DNA of 64,000 nt from Fimbriimonas planktonicus (GTDB taxonomy: Bacteria > Armatimonadota > Fimbriimonadia > Fimbriimonadales > Fimbriimonadaceae): positions 2,666,001-2,730,000 of the forward strand of contig OZ248539.1 in the NCBI GenBank assembly GCA_965234685.1, read 5' to 3'. Numbering within the stretch: the first letter of the stretch is position 1; each line of letters begins with the position of its first letter. A program made the translations under genes and the position numbers. A model generated the notes under the pieces. That model saw nothing but the letters and a program-made list of their open reading frames with translations, did not search any database and was not told the DNA's origin. Below are positions 25,460 through 33,563 of this stretch, piece after piece.

Positions 25460-26299
25460 GTGCGCATCTACATCTCCGTCGACATCGAAGGCATCACCGG
25501 GCTCGTCTCGTGGTCGCAGTGCAGCCGACCCGATGGCAAGTCCTTCGACTACGCCTTCGCTCGACGGATGATGTCGCACGACCTCAACGCCGCCATTCGA
25601 GGCGCCCGCCGCGCCGGGGCGACGGAGATTGTGATCAAAGACTCGCACGGCAACTCGAAGAACCTCCTGATCGAAGATCTCGAGCCCGGCGTCGAGCTGA
25701 TCAGCGGCCATGGCGCGGGCCGAGACGGAATGATGCAAGGCATCAACGCCACCTTCGATGCCGCCCTGCTCGTCGGCTACCACGCCCGCGCGGGCGCCCT
25801 TGGCGGAATCATGGAGCACACCATCACCGGGGGAATCCACCGCATCATCATCAACGGCCAAGAGATTGGCGAAATCGGCCTGAGCGCCGCCGCCGCCGGG
25901 CAATATGGCGTCCCGCTCCTCGCCGTCACGAGCGACCTCGCCGGCTGTCAAGAAGCCAGCAAACTCATCTCCGGCCTCAAAACCGCGATCACGAAAGAAG
26001 GCATCGGCCGCTACATGGGCCAGCTCAAGCACCCCTCCGAAACCGGCCCCCTCATCGAAGAAACGGTCACCCGCGCCCTCGAAGAAAAGTCAGCGGCGCC
26101 CTTCGCCTTTTCGACCCCGCTTCAGCTCAGCATCGAATTCAACCGCGCCGAAGAAGCCGATATGTCGGCAAAGCTATCCAACGTCGAACGCCTTGACGGC
26201 TACACCGTAGGCGGCACCTACCCCAACTTCCCCGCCGCCCACCAAGCGATCTGGAACTGCGTGGCAATGTCGTTCGAAGGAATTGGTGCGCAGCATTGA
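25460..26299 (+). CDS. dppA: M55 family D-aminopeptidase (DppA-like)
   Basis: 279 residues matching M55 zinc D-aminopeptidases. The metal ligands SVDIEG (Asp8, Glu10), DSHGN (His63), GYHAR (His109) and a Glu in GQEIGE are all present. The family releases D-Ala from D-amino-acid peptides, for example peptidoglycan stem fragments, in the cytoplasm. GTG 25460 places Asp8/Glu10 exactly as in DppA. Gene X2 lies immediately upstream. Pro/Ala-rich GC-biased codons explain the long false frames on both strands here. Confidence 0.9.
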   Translation: MRIYISVDIEGITGLVSWSQCSRPDGKSFDYAFARRMMSHDLNAAIRGARRAGATEIVIKDSHGNSKNLLIEDLEPGVELISGHGAGRDGMMQGINATFDAALLVGYHARAGALGGIMEHTITGGIHRIIINGQEIGEIGLSAAAAGQYGVPLLAVTSDLAGCQEASKLISGLKTAITKEGIGRYMGQLKHPSETGPLIEETVTRALEEKSAAPFAFSTPLQLSIEFNRAEEADMSAKLSNVERLDGYTVGGTYPNFPAAHQAIWNCVAMSFEGIGAQH

Positions 26300-26300
26300 G

Positions 26301-26684
26301 CTAAAGCCTGTTGGGTGGGCCGGTCTGATTGAACAACACGGCGTCGCCACCATTCATCAGGGATGCCTCGGCATGGATCCGATCGTAGTTCGCCACTAAC
26401 CACTTCGTCATCTCCCAACTTTCTAAGGAGTTCCAAAACTGACCGAGGAAGATGATTCGCCCTTCGGCATCCTTGATCGTTTTGCTTGACAGCCGTCTCG
26501 TGACTTCGTTCCGATCTGCGGTAACAATGATCCAACCCATCTCGATAGCTTGAGGAATCCAGACATGATCCGCCATTCCTTGCCATCCCAATTTGCGCAG
26601 ATGCTGAATCTCCTTAGGAGCGCCGCACTTCGCGAGCAATTCAACTAAACGCGAAGAAATATTCTCGTCAAAAACCAGCGTCAT
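26301..26684 (-). CDS. PIN-like toxin (VapC45/DUF5615 type)
   Basis: 127 residues. The acidic PIN residues fit: VFDENIS (Asp6, Glu7) near the start and VTADRNE (Asp57). The order and spacing resemble DUF5615 PIN-like toxins of VapBC45 modules, which are RNases. Its ATG overlaps the antitoxin stop by four bases, typical of toxin-antitoxin operons. The target RNA is unknown. It converges on the D-aminopeptidase gene with one base between. Confidence 0.75.
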   Translation of the reverse strand: MTLVFDENISSRLVELLAKCGAPKEIQHLRKLGWQGMADHVWIPQAIEMGWIIVTADRNEVTRRLSSKTIKDAEGRIIFLGQFWNSLESWEMTKWLVANYDRIHAEASLMNGGDAVLFNQTGPPNRL

Positions 26685-27355
26685 GCCACGTTCGAAAAGT
26701 GCATCTCAAACTCCACCGCGTCTTTCGCTCGACCGTATTGAATGTCAAACCAATCCGCTACCCGCTGCATGTCCTGCTCTTTGATATAAAGATTAAAGAC
26801 AGAACGAGTTGGAGTACCGGTTTCCTTCAAGATCGGTTCTCCATACTTGAAGTTGGGATCAACGATCACGGCTCCGTTTCCAGCCGCAGGGGTCCAAGCG
26901 ATTGCCCACTCTTCGCCAAAAGTGATCTCTTGTAGGAACGGCGTCACTATTTCCGAGACTAGTTGGCAAGTCTCGACAGAGATGATGCCTAGTTCCGACA
27001 CCCTGATCAGGCTTCGCCCAGAAACGAGCAGTCGCGCGGATGCAAAAGGATACGCTCCGAACTCCGATACTAACTTTTCGGATACGGCACGTACCTGCTC
27101 CAGGGAAACGCCTAAAGTCGTGAATTCTCGGACGTAGAACAGCTCGATGAGCTCTCGAAAATTTAAATAGCCCGAATCGCCTCGTTGAGATTGTAAAACC
27201 GGAAGTTTTCGAACCGATTCCTTCGCGGGGTTGCGGTACGTGTATCCGTTAGCCCATCGCCTAATTTGCGCAGCAGGTCGGCGTAGCAGTCTTGCGGAAT
27301 CCTGCACTGAATAGATTCCGACCCCGAAGTCAGTACCAGACTCCATCTCAACCAT
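26681..27355 (-). CDS. VapB45-like antitoxin: MerR-type HTH plus DUF433
   Basis: 224 residues. The N-terminal domain has a MerR-like helix-turn-helix (YSVQDSARLLRRPAAQIRRWANG region) and a coupling helix (REFTTLGVSLEQV). The C-terminal DUF433-like region is marked by VIVDPNFKYGEPILKETGTPT. This layout is known for antitoxins paired with DUF5615 PIN toxins, which bind their own promoter. TATGAT ends exactly 6 bases before ATG 27355, so the mRNA is probably leaderless and autorepressed there. Confidence 0.78.
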   Translation of the reverse strand: MVEMESGTDFGVGIYSVQDSARLLRRPAAQIRRWANGYTYRNPAKESVRKLPVLQSQRGDSGYLNFRELIELFYVREFTTLGVSLEQVRAVSEKLVSEFGAYPFASARLLVSGRSLIRVSELGIISVETCQLVSEIVTPFLQEITFGEEWAIAWTPAAGNGAVIVDPNFKYGEPILKETGTPTRSVFNLYIKEQDMQRVADWFDIQYGRAKDAVEFEMHFSNVA

Positions 27356-27361
27356 GGTCAG

Positions 27362-27367
27362 ATCATA
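27362..27367 (-). promoter_or_regulatory. -10-like hexamer of the toxin-antitoxin operon
   Basis: TATGAT on the minus strand, 6 bases before the antitoxin ATG. There is no space for a ribosome site, which points to leaderless initiation. Confidence 0.5.
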
Positions 27368-27381
27368 GCATTACGGGGCCC

Positions 27382-27990
27382 CTAGTCCTCCAAGATCCGC
27401 CACAAATACCAAGCCGCGACGGACCGGTACGGCCGAAACCGCTCGCCCTCTAAAGTCAGCGCCTTCGGCGTCAGACGCTCCTCTAAACCCATCAACTTCG
27501 TCCACCCGGCGCGAATTCCGAGGTCGTCCACCGGCCAAACGTCGAGGCGGCCTAACCGGAACATCAGCAGCATCTCCACCGTCCAGCGGCCGATTCCTTT
27601 CACCGCCGTCAGCTCGGCAACGATCTCGTCTTCCGACCTTAAATCAAGCTCCGAAAGCGAAGGAATAGTCCCCGCCAACGCACGAGCCGCAAGGTCTTTC
27701 AAATACCCCGCCTTCGCCCAAGAGAGTCCGACCGCTCGAAGCGACTCCAACGAAGCCTCATCAACCAACCGCACATCCACATGCACTCCATCGCCGAACT
27801 GCGTTGCAAGGCGGCGGAAGATCGTATCCGCCGCCTTCGTGCTCAATTGCTGACTACAAATCGCCCCGGCCAGGCAAGCAACCATGTTGTCGGGCGGAGC
27901 CGTGGTCACCAAAACGCACGGTCCATGCTTGTCTACAAGCGGAGCAAACCGCGGCTCAACCGAAACAACAAACGCCTCCGCTTCTGTCAC
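27382..27990 (-). CDS. alkA: DNA-3-methyladenine glycosylase, AlkA-like
   Basis: 202 residues of the HhH-GPD superfamily. The helix-hairpin-helix LTAVKGIGRWTVEM is followed by the catalytic Asp in WPVDDLGI. ICSQQLST is the usual minor-groove-reading region. It removes alkylated bases in base-excision repair. It lacks the extra N-terminal domain of E. coli AlkA, as do many bacterial homologues. GTG 27990 overlaps the stop of the upstream reductase by one base. Confidence 0.9.
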   Translation of the reverse strand: MTEAEAFVVSVEPRFAPLVDKHGPCVLVTTAPPDNMVACLAGAICSQQLSTKAADTIFRRLATQFGDGVHVDVRLVDEASLESLRAVGLSWAKAGYLKDLAARALAGTIPSLSELDLRSEDEIVAELTAVKGIGRWTVEMLLMFRLGRLDVWPVDDLGIRAGWTKLMGLEERLTPKALTLEGERFRPYRSVAAWYLWRILED

Positions 27991-28967
27991 TAAGCCAATG
28001 CTTCCCGAACGAATGCTACGTCTTCCTCGGACAAGTATCGCCCCGCTCCAGCGACGTTGACTCGTACCTGATTCTCATTTCGGAATCCGGGAATCACGCA
28101 AGCCACGTGCGGGAACGAGAGAACATAGTTCAAAGCAAGCGAAGCCAAATCCGTCACCGAATCGCCAAACCGCGACTTCAACTTCTCCAACTTCGGCTTC
28201 AGAGCCGTAATGGCCTCAGCCGAGAACGCGGACGAGTTCTGTCGGTGATCCCCCGGTTCAAAGCTTGGAGGCTTAGACGGATCGAACTTATCCAGCAATC
28301 GCCCTTGTGCCAGCGGACTAAAGGCCACAAAAGTAATGTTCTCCTTCGCCATCAGTTCGCTGACGGGAGACCCTGGATTGATGAACTGAGTATCCAAAGC
28401 ATGCGCCCAGCTCTGGAACACTGCCGGTCGAACCTTCGGCGTTACTCGCAGAAAGTCGTTCGAAGAGTAAGCCGATTGTCCCTTTACTCGGACCTTCCCT
28501 TCCTCAACCAACTTGTCCATCGTCGCCGCGGCATCGTCCAGATACATGTCCGACTCACCGAAGCTGCCGTGGTGGAAGTAGTAAATATCGATGTACTCGC
28601 GACCAAGGTTGATCAGCGACTGCTCGCACTGGTGTCGAATGTGCGCTGGCTCATAAGCATGGGCCGCAGTCCCCGGGAAGTGACCAATCTTTGTAGCGAC
28701 AACGAAATCTTCCGATTTCAATCCAAGCTTGATGAAAGCGCGTCGCAGCATCTGCTCGGCTTTGCCGTTGCCATAAACGTCGGCGTTGTCAAAGTGATTG
28801 ACGCCTGCGTCGATTCCCGCCTTAATTGCGGCAATGATCTCGTCCTCATCAACGTTCGCCCAACCGTTGGCGTGGCCGTTCACCCAGTTGAGGCCACCCA
28901 TCGTCCAGCAGCCCAGACTGATCTCCGAAACCATCACACCCGACTTGCCAATTTCTCGTAAGTTCAT
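27990..28967 (-). CDS. Aldo/keto reductase
   Basis: 325 residues, TIM-barrel NADPH oxidoreductase. The catalytic set is visible: FDNADVYGNGKAE (Asp, Tyr), Lys in VVATKIGHF and His in IYYFHHGS. The C-terminal cofactor region CVIPGFRNENQV is normal. Substrate unknown. TAAACT ends 6 bases before the ATG, so this gene can be transcribed on its own although it lies 26 bases after crtB. Confidence 0.9.
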   Translation of the reverse strand: MNLREIGKSGVMVSEISLGCWTMGGLNWVNGHANGWANVDEDEIIAAIKAGIDAGVNHFDNADVYGNGKAEQMLRRAFIKLGLKSEDFVVATKIGHFPGTAAHAYEPAHIRHQCEQSLINLGREYIDIYYFHHGSFGESDMYLDDAAATMDKLVEEGKVRVKGQSAYSSNDFLRVTPKVRPAVFQSWAHALDTQFINPGSPVSELMAKENITFVAFSPLAQGRLLDKFDPSKPPSFEPGDHRQNSSAFSAEAITALKPKLEKLKSRFGDSVTDLASLALNYVLSFPHVACVIPGFRNENQVRVNVAGAGRYLSEEDVAFVREALA

Positions 28968-28993
28968 GTTGCGAGTTTAGCCCCGCCGAATCA

Positions 28994-29860
28994 TCATCGT
29001 CCGCCGGCAAGAATCAGCGCGGCCATTTTCAGCTTCTCGGCCTTGGTCGTTCGGGCCCGTCCGGAAAAAACGTCGTAGCCACGCTCCTCAATCTTCTCAA
29101 GAATCTTCGAATAAAGCGCTCGAGCCAGCCGCACCGGCAATCTTGACCTCGCCGGCAAAGCCGGAATCCCCAAATCGGCCTGCGCATAAAGTTGCCGGGT
29201 CCGATCAATCTCAAACCGCATGAGTTCCACAAACTGCGGCGTCATCTTTCCGGCAAAGATATCTGCCTCAGATACGCCAAACCGCCGCAGGTCCTCCCCG
29301 GGCACGTAAATCCGCCCCCGGCCCGCATCTTCCCCAATATCACGGAGGAAGTTCGTCATCTGCATGGCGTCCCCCAGAGACTTTGCGGCCGAAATCGTAG
29401 CCTCCTGAGTCTCGGCACCAACCACGTAACACATCATTGCCCCCACCGCCGCAGCGCTACCCTTGGTGTAAGCAAGCAGGTCTTCAAAGGTCTCGTAGCG
29501 TGCGACCGTCAGATCCTGCTCCATCGCATCCAGAAACTCCAGCGGCTCCTGCATCGGAATCTCGCACTCGCGAACGGTATCGCAGAACGCCCGGAGCACC
29601 GGGGAATCCGGCCGGACGCCCTCGACTCCCGCCAGCAGCTCTGCCCGGTAACCGGCCAGTTGTGCTCGCTGGTCGTCCAGAGAATTTGTGCCCGGGTTGT
29701 CAACCATCTCATCCGGCACGCGGACAAAGGCATAGAGCGCGTTCACCCGGCGGCGAATCTTTGCCGGAAACCACTGCGACGCAAAATAGTAGGTCGTTCC
29801 GAAATGCGCGTGCAACTCGCGACACGCTTCGTAGTCTTCCTTCGTTGCGTACGGACCCAT
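28994..29860 (-). CDS. crtB: Phytoene/squalene synthase
   Basis: 288 residues, trans-isoprenyl diphosphate synthase fold for head-to-head condensation. The two Asp-rich motifs are VPDEMVDN and LRDIGEDAGRGRIYVP. In a cluster with a CrtI-type desaturase and CruF it most likely makes phytoene from two geranylgeranyl diphosphates, though a C30 product cannot be excluded. TAGGCT ends 8 bases before the ATG. Confidence 0.88.
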   Translation of the reverse strand: MGPYATKEDYEACRELHAHFGTTYYFASQWFPAKIRRRVNALYAFVRVPDEMVDNPGTNSLDDQRAQLAGYRAELLAGVEGVRPDSPVLRAFCDTVRECEIPMQEPLEFLDAMEQDLTVARYETFEDLLAYTKGSAAAVGAMMCYVVGAETQEATISAAKSLGDAMQMTNFLRDIGEDAGRGRIYVPGEDLRRFGVSEADIFAGKMTPQFVELMRFEIDRTRQLYAQADLGIPALPARSRLPVRLARALYSKILEKIEERGYDVFSGRARTTKAEKLKMAALILAGGR

Positions 29861-29893
29861 CCGGCTATAGCCTACGCGACCGAACTCGATTTG

Positions 29894-30586
29894 TCACCGC
29901 TTCCACGGTTGAAACTTGCGAACATCGAGCCTTTCGTTCACATCTCCCGTTCCCGCGCTCAGCAATTGAAAGGCAGTCCGGTCGTGCCGAATCAGCGTGG
30001 CGGATTTATCGAGGAGCTTTGCGACCGCCAATCGGGCATCTCGCTGAATCGTGTCGGATGGCGGCATCGGTTGCCCAAAAACAACGAAACATTCTGGTCG
30101 TTCATGAAGGCTCATCTCGTACCGAATCGCGATCGGCACCACCGACTGAACCCCGCCCTTCCGCGCCACAAAGGAAAGCGCATCCCCAAAGGCCAGCAAC
30201 TCTGGCGGGCGATGCAACTCAGATTCGGCGAAAAGTAGCAAGTTCCGCTCCCCGGACTTCAAACGCCGCACCGTTTGCCGAATCGTCGCTGCTCTTCCGG
30301 CTGCGTCGTCTCTGGGAAACGGCATTCCCCCGACTTTTGCAAAAAGCGGGAACGAATCGAACTCCGTGATCCAATCCAAAAACGGCCACCCCAGCTTCGT
30401 GAGGGCCAAGTACATCACGTAGCCGTCGTGCCAACCGTGGTGGTTCGGGGTGATGATGCAAGGCTGGGCAACCGGCTCGGAGGGCGGAATCCAGTACACG
30501 CCGTGGAATGCCTTCCGCACGCTTCGGCGAATCATGCCATCCACCAGCCGGCCCAAAAAGCCTTCCGCCTGCGCCGGTGAACTCAT
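29894..30586 (-). CDS. 1-acyl-glycerol-phosphate-acyltransferase-like protein in the carotenoid cluster
   Basis: 230 residues of the PlsC superfamily. The catalytic motif is a variant NHHGWHD (NHX4D), with substrate-site residues near FPRDD and ESELHRPPE in place of the usual PEGTRS. Such proteins between crtB and crtI often acylate glycosylated carotenoids; that role is inferred from position. No glycosyltransferase gene is present in the cluster. Confidence 0.75.
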   Translation of the reverse strand: MSSPAQAEGFLGRLVDGMIRRSVRKAFHGVYWIPPSEPVAQPCIITPNHHGWHDGYVMYLALTKLGWPFLDWITEFDSFPLFAKVGGMPFPRDDAAGRAATIRQTVRRLKSGERNLLLFAESELHRPPELLAFGDALSFVARKGGVQSVVPIAIRYEMSLHERPECFVVFGQPMPPSDTIQRDARLAVAKLLDKSATLIRHDRTAFQLLSAGTGDVNERLDVRKFQPWKR

Positions 30587-30610
30587 GCCTACAGTCTGAC
30601 CAACCCGGAC

Positions 30611-32059
30611 TTACAAGTACCCGTCTTTCAACAACCGATCTTCCACAAGCTCCGCCCCGATCAAAACCATCGGCAGTCCATTCCCCGGCACGGTGCTTGC
30701 CCCAACGTAGTAGAGCCCCGGATTCGCCTTGTCCTTGTTGTTCGGCCGGAAGCAAATGCTCTGCAGCAAGTCGTGGCTCAATCCGAACGCGGCCCCTTTG
30801 TCGAGGCCCAGCTTGTTCTTCCAGTCATGCGGAGTAAAGCTCGCCATGCCGCGAATGTTCTCGCGGCGGAAGCTTGTTTCCATTTCAAGTCGCGTGAACA
30901 CTTTGTCTCGAAGAATCTCGGCGTCGGCATCGGTAAATGGATGATCCAGGTTCGGACACGGGATCAGCAGATAAAGGTTCTGGTGCCCTTCTGGCGCTTT
31001 CGTCTTGTCGGTCTTGCAAGAGATCGCGCTGTAAAAAGCCGGATCGCTGGGGATCTCGTGCTTGTTAAAAATCTGGTCGAGGTTCTGGAAAAAGTCCCCA
31101 CCAATTGTGATGTTGTGGTGCAGCAGTTCCGGCAACTCGCCCTCGTAGTCACAGTAAATCGTGAGAGCCGAGCACGAGTACCGTCGCTCGACATCCTTCT
31201 GCACTGGGATCAGGCTCTTCTCCGCCGTCGGCAGATCCGCATTGCAAATGACGGCATCGGCAGTGAGGACTTCGCCAGATTCCAGCGTCACCGACTTGCC
31301 GTCCACCTTCACCACCTTCGTAGTCAGCCGAATCTCCGCGCCTCGCTCTTGCGCCAGCCGCGCCACCGTCCGCGGAATCTGCACCATGCCGCCGTCCGGA
31401 TACCAAATTCCCTCGCCGTACTCCATGTACACCAGCACCGCGTAAACGTACGGCGCGTCGTACGGGCTCAGGCCCAGGTACATGGTTTGAAGGCAAAACA
31501 GGTGATGGAGCCGCTTGTCGTCAAAAGTCCGCTCGACTTCCTTCGCCAGGTTGCTCAGCATGTTGTGCTTCAGCGCAAGTTGAAGTGCTTTCGGCGAAGC
31601 CAGGTCCAGCACTGAATCGTAGTTTCGCCGAACAAACTTCGGGATCGAATCCTGGTACAGCCCGCCGAGGCGGCCGATGAACTCCGGGTACTTGGCGGCA
31701 TCGGCATCGCCCGCTAGCTCCTGAATGTTCCGTCGCATCAGGGCCATGTTGCTGGTGCAGTTCAGCCGGTTGCCATCCGAGAAGAAAACGCGATAGTTCG
31801 GGTCACAGAGCGAAATCGAAAGGTGGTCCGAGAACTTTTCTCCGACATCCCGAAAGAGCTTCTCGAACGGGTCGAGCATCATGAGCAAGGTCGGACCAGC
31901 ATCGAACACGCAGTCGTTGACTCGAACCTCTCGATCTCGGCCGCCCACTTGGTCGGTCTGCTCAAGAACGGTCACCTTGTGCCCCCGATGGGCCAGTCGC
32001 AGCGCGGTTGCCAATCCGCCTAATCCCGCTCCGACAACAATGAACTCACGCTTTGGCAC
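30611..32059 (-). CDS. crtI: Phytoene desaturase, CrtI type
   Basis: 482 residues. The FAD-binding N-terminus reads VGAGLGGLATALRLAHRG followed by LEQTDQVGGRD. The C-terminal FAD signature YYVGASTVPGNGLPM is intact. It introduces double bases of conjugation into phytoene to give lycopene or a related red carotene at the membrane. GTG 32059 has TAGATT ending 5 bases upstream, so an internal promoter is possible in addition to read-through from cruF (8 bases upstream). Confidence 0.93.
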   Translation of the reverse strand: MPKREFIVVGAGLGGLATALRLAHRGHKVTVLEQTDQVGGRDREVRVNDCVFDAGPTLLMMLDPFEKLFRDVGEKFSDHLSISLCDPNYRVFFSDGNRLNCTSNMALMRRNIQELAGDADAAKYPEFIGRLGGLYQDSIPKFVRRNYDSVLDLASPKALQLALKHNMLSNLAKEVERTFDDKRLHHLFCLQTMYLGLSPYDAPYVYAVLVYMEYGEGIWYPDGGMVQIPRTVARLAQERGAEIRLTTKVVKVDGKSVTLESGEVLTADAVICNADLPTAEKSLIPVQKDVERRYSCSALTIYCDYEGELPELLHHNITIGGDFFQNLDQIFNKHEIPSDPAFYSAISCKTDKTKAPEGHQNLYLLIPCPNLDHPFTDADAEILRDKVFTRLEMETSFRRENIRGMASFTPHDWKNKLGLDKGAAFGLSHDLLQSICFRPNNKDKANPGLYYVGASTVPGNGLPMVLIGAELVEDRLLKDGYL

Positions 32060-32067
32060 GGTTCAAT

Positions 32068-32733
32068 CTACAGCCTAAAGGCGAGGTCTAACAGCAACAG
32101 CCCGACCATCAGCCCCAAGTGCCCCACCAAAACGACCCAGCCACGCCGATCTGCGGGCAATCCAGCCCGCTGCAATGCAAACGCGCCAAGTCCAGAAATC
32201 ACCCACCAAGCAAAGAAGTTCGCCACGGGCACGTTGCCCGGCAACGGCCCACCATCGGTCCAAGCCCAGTAGCGCAGGGTGTGCACCGCGACCGGTTCCA
32301 TCACCAAATCGATGGACGCCGCAAGGAGTCCAGCCAAGACGGGATTAGGGATCACTCTCGCAGCGGCGGCGGTGATCATCAGCCATGCTAGGGGCAGCAA
32401 GAGCGGAAAGAATCCGAGCCCATTGAGCCAGATAACCGGCAGCCATTGATCGGTGTACTCGTACCGACCAAACGGAAAGCCCGTCGCCAAGCCCAGTACC
32501 TCGGTAGCTGCACCAAAAAGTCCAACGCCGATCCCGACCTTCCAAAGTCGAGCATCCACTTCCGTACCGAACGCGACGACCACTCCGATGGCGATGGTGA
32601 GGACGGAACTGACGGGCCCGATCAGGCCGGGGTCCAACTTCAGCGCTCGCGACGCCAACGTTCCGCAAAGTGAAAACACAATCAACCCAATGTAGGCGCG
32701 GACTTCCCAAGAAACCGGCGAACTTGCTTTCAC
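32068..32733 (-). CDS. cruF: Carotenoid 1',2'-hydratase, CruF/DUF422 family
   Basis: A 221-residue membrane protein with about six or seven hydrophobic segments. Family landmarks are the LATGFPFGRYEYTD loop, DLVMEPVAV and VANFFAWW. CruF adds water to the psi end of carotenes, giving hydroxylated carotenoids ready for glycosylation. It is the first gene of the leftward carotenoid operon. GTG 32733 has TACCTT ending 8 bases upstream; its control region overlaps the -35 of the divergent tRNA gene. Confidence 0.87.
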   Translation of the reverse strand: MKASSPVSWEVRAYIGLIVFSLCGTLASRALKLDPGLIGPVSSVLTIAIGVVVAFGTEVDARLWKVGIGVGLFGAATEVLGLATGFPFGRYEYTDQWLPVIWLNGLGFFPLLLPLAWLMITAAAARVIPNPVLAGLLAASIDLVMEPVAVHTLRYWAWTDGGPLPGNVPVANFFAWWVISGLGAFALQRAGLPADRRGWVVLVGHLGLMVGLLLLDLAFRL

Positions 32734-32761
32734 TGACCGGCAAGGTACCCCGTGCTATAAT
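32733..32761 (+). promoter_or_regulatory. tRNA-Ser promoter
   Basis: CTGACC at 32733-32738 and TATAAT at 32756-32761 are separated by 17 bases, a standard sigma-70-type promoter. It ends 12 bases before the tRNA. The -35 overlaps the cruF start on the other strand. Confidence 0.7.
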
Positions 32762-32773
32762 CTGGTCTCACGC

Positions 32774-32864
32774 GGAGAGATGGCTGAGTGGACGAAAGCG
32801 CCCGCCTGCTAAGTGGGTAGAGGATAATATCTTCTCTCGGGTTCGAATCCCGATCTCTCCGCCA
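32774..32864 (+). tRNA. tRNA-Ser (anticodon GCU)
   Basis: A 91-base class II tRNA. The 7-base acceptor stem GGAGAGA pairs with TCTCTCC, followed by G and an encoded CCA. The anticodon stem CCCGC/GTGGG (one G-T pair) holds the loop CTGCTAA with anticodon GCT. A long variable arm and the T-arm TCGGGTTCGAATCCCGA follow. It reads AGC/AGU. Confidence 0.96.
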
Positions 32865-32983
32865 GCCTGATTTCCGATAAAACCCGGTAATTTTCCTGCA
32901 TTTTCAGGCCAACATCCTTTTTTCCGGTGCATACAAGGCGAATTGTCGTCAGATATTCTCAGAGGGTTCTTCTGAGAGAAGGT

Positions 32984-33463
32984 ATGCGAATTTGGAACTG
33001 GACGAGCATCTCGGTATCGCTCTTGGTTGTCCTTTTGGGCAGCTGTGCGGCCGTGCGTGCACTCAGTCCGCGAAATTCCACCTACATGGCGAAGAAAGCC
33101 GTTCCTAAGGTCAGCCAGTTTTTGGCGCAAATCCAGACCAGAAAGGATCTTCGTCAGCTGGCCGCTAAGATCAAGAACAACTATTATCAAGGCGACCTCG
33201 TTGGCATTTGCCATACGGGCGGCAAGCCCACCGATGCTGTGACACCGCTTGATGAGCTCACGCTTCGGAGCGTAAAGTCGTTCAACAGCCCGTCCAAAGG
33301 AGCCGCATTGGTCGCTCAGTACGTCCGCGAGTACCGCGTCGGGAACAAGAAGTTCAAGATTTACACTGACGCAAAGCGGCAAGCCAACACCTGGCGAATC
33401 AGCAAAGTTACCATCGGTTGCACAGGCAAAGCAAACGACGGATTCCTGAGCTTTTTCCGATAA
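32984..33463 (+). CDS. Small putative lipoprotein
   Basis: 159 residues from ATG 32984, which has a good ribosome site (GAGAGAAGG) immediately upstream. The signal peptide ends in the lipobox-like VVLLGSC with Cys21. The mature part is basic, with YVREYRVGNKKFKIYTD suggesting a small alpha/beta fold. No family recognised. An in-frame ATG at 32927 is possible but would bury the signal peptide. Confidence 0.6.
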   Translation: MRIWNWTSISVSLLVVLLGSCAAVRALSPRNSTYMAKKAVPKVSQFLAQIQTRKDLRQLAAKIKNNYYQGDLVGICHTGGKPTDAVTPLDELTLRSVKSFNSPSKGAALVAQYVREYRVGNKKFKIYTDAKRQANTWRISKVTIGCTGKANDGFLSFFR

Positions 33464-33563
33464 AGCTCCGGCATGATTGAGTATTGATTTACGATTCTGC
33501 TGAACCAATCGGCCCGACCCGCCGACTATACAAAGGTAGAGTTCTGTTTACCCATTGCTAACC

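Larger units (their letters stand above)
23695..25723 (+). repeat. 978-base tandem duplication (gene X plus 5' part of D-aminopeptidase gene)
   Basis: Unit 1 starts at 23695 and unit 2 at 24673 (period 978). In both units gene X is 774 bases, the gap to the next start is 13 bases, and the distance from the X start to the aminopeptidase-type start is 787 bases. Both gaps carry TAACCT ending 6 bases before that start. Unit 1's aminopeptidase copy is cut short where X2 begins. Confidence 0.8.

Noticed and set aside
25510..26196. Arg/Pro-rich frame overlapping the D-aminopeptidase
   Set aside because: It is the +2 frame of a GC-rich gene; highly repetitive Arg/Pro content and no domain.
27804..28961. 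385-codon frame opposite the aldo/keto reductase
   Set aside because: The sense strand gene is a complete reductase; the antisense product has no recognisable motif.
32865..32930. Terminator after the tRNA gene
   Set aside because: A short CCTG/CAGG pairing and a later T-run are present but not adjacent, so no clear intrinsic terminator can be supported.
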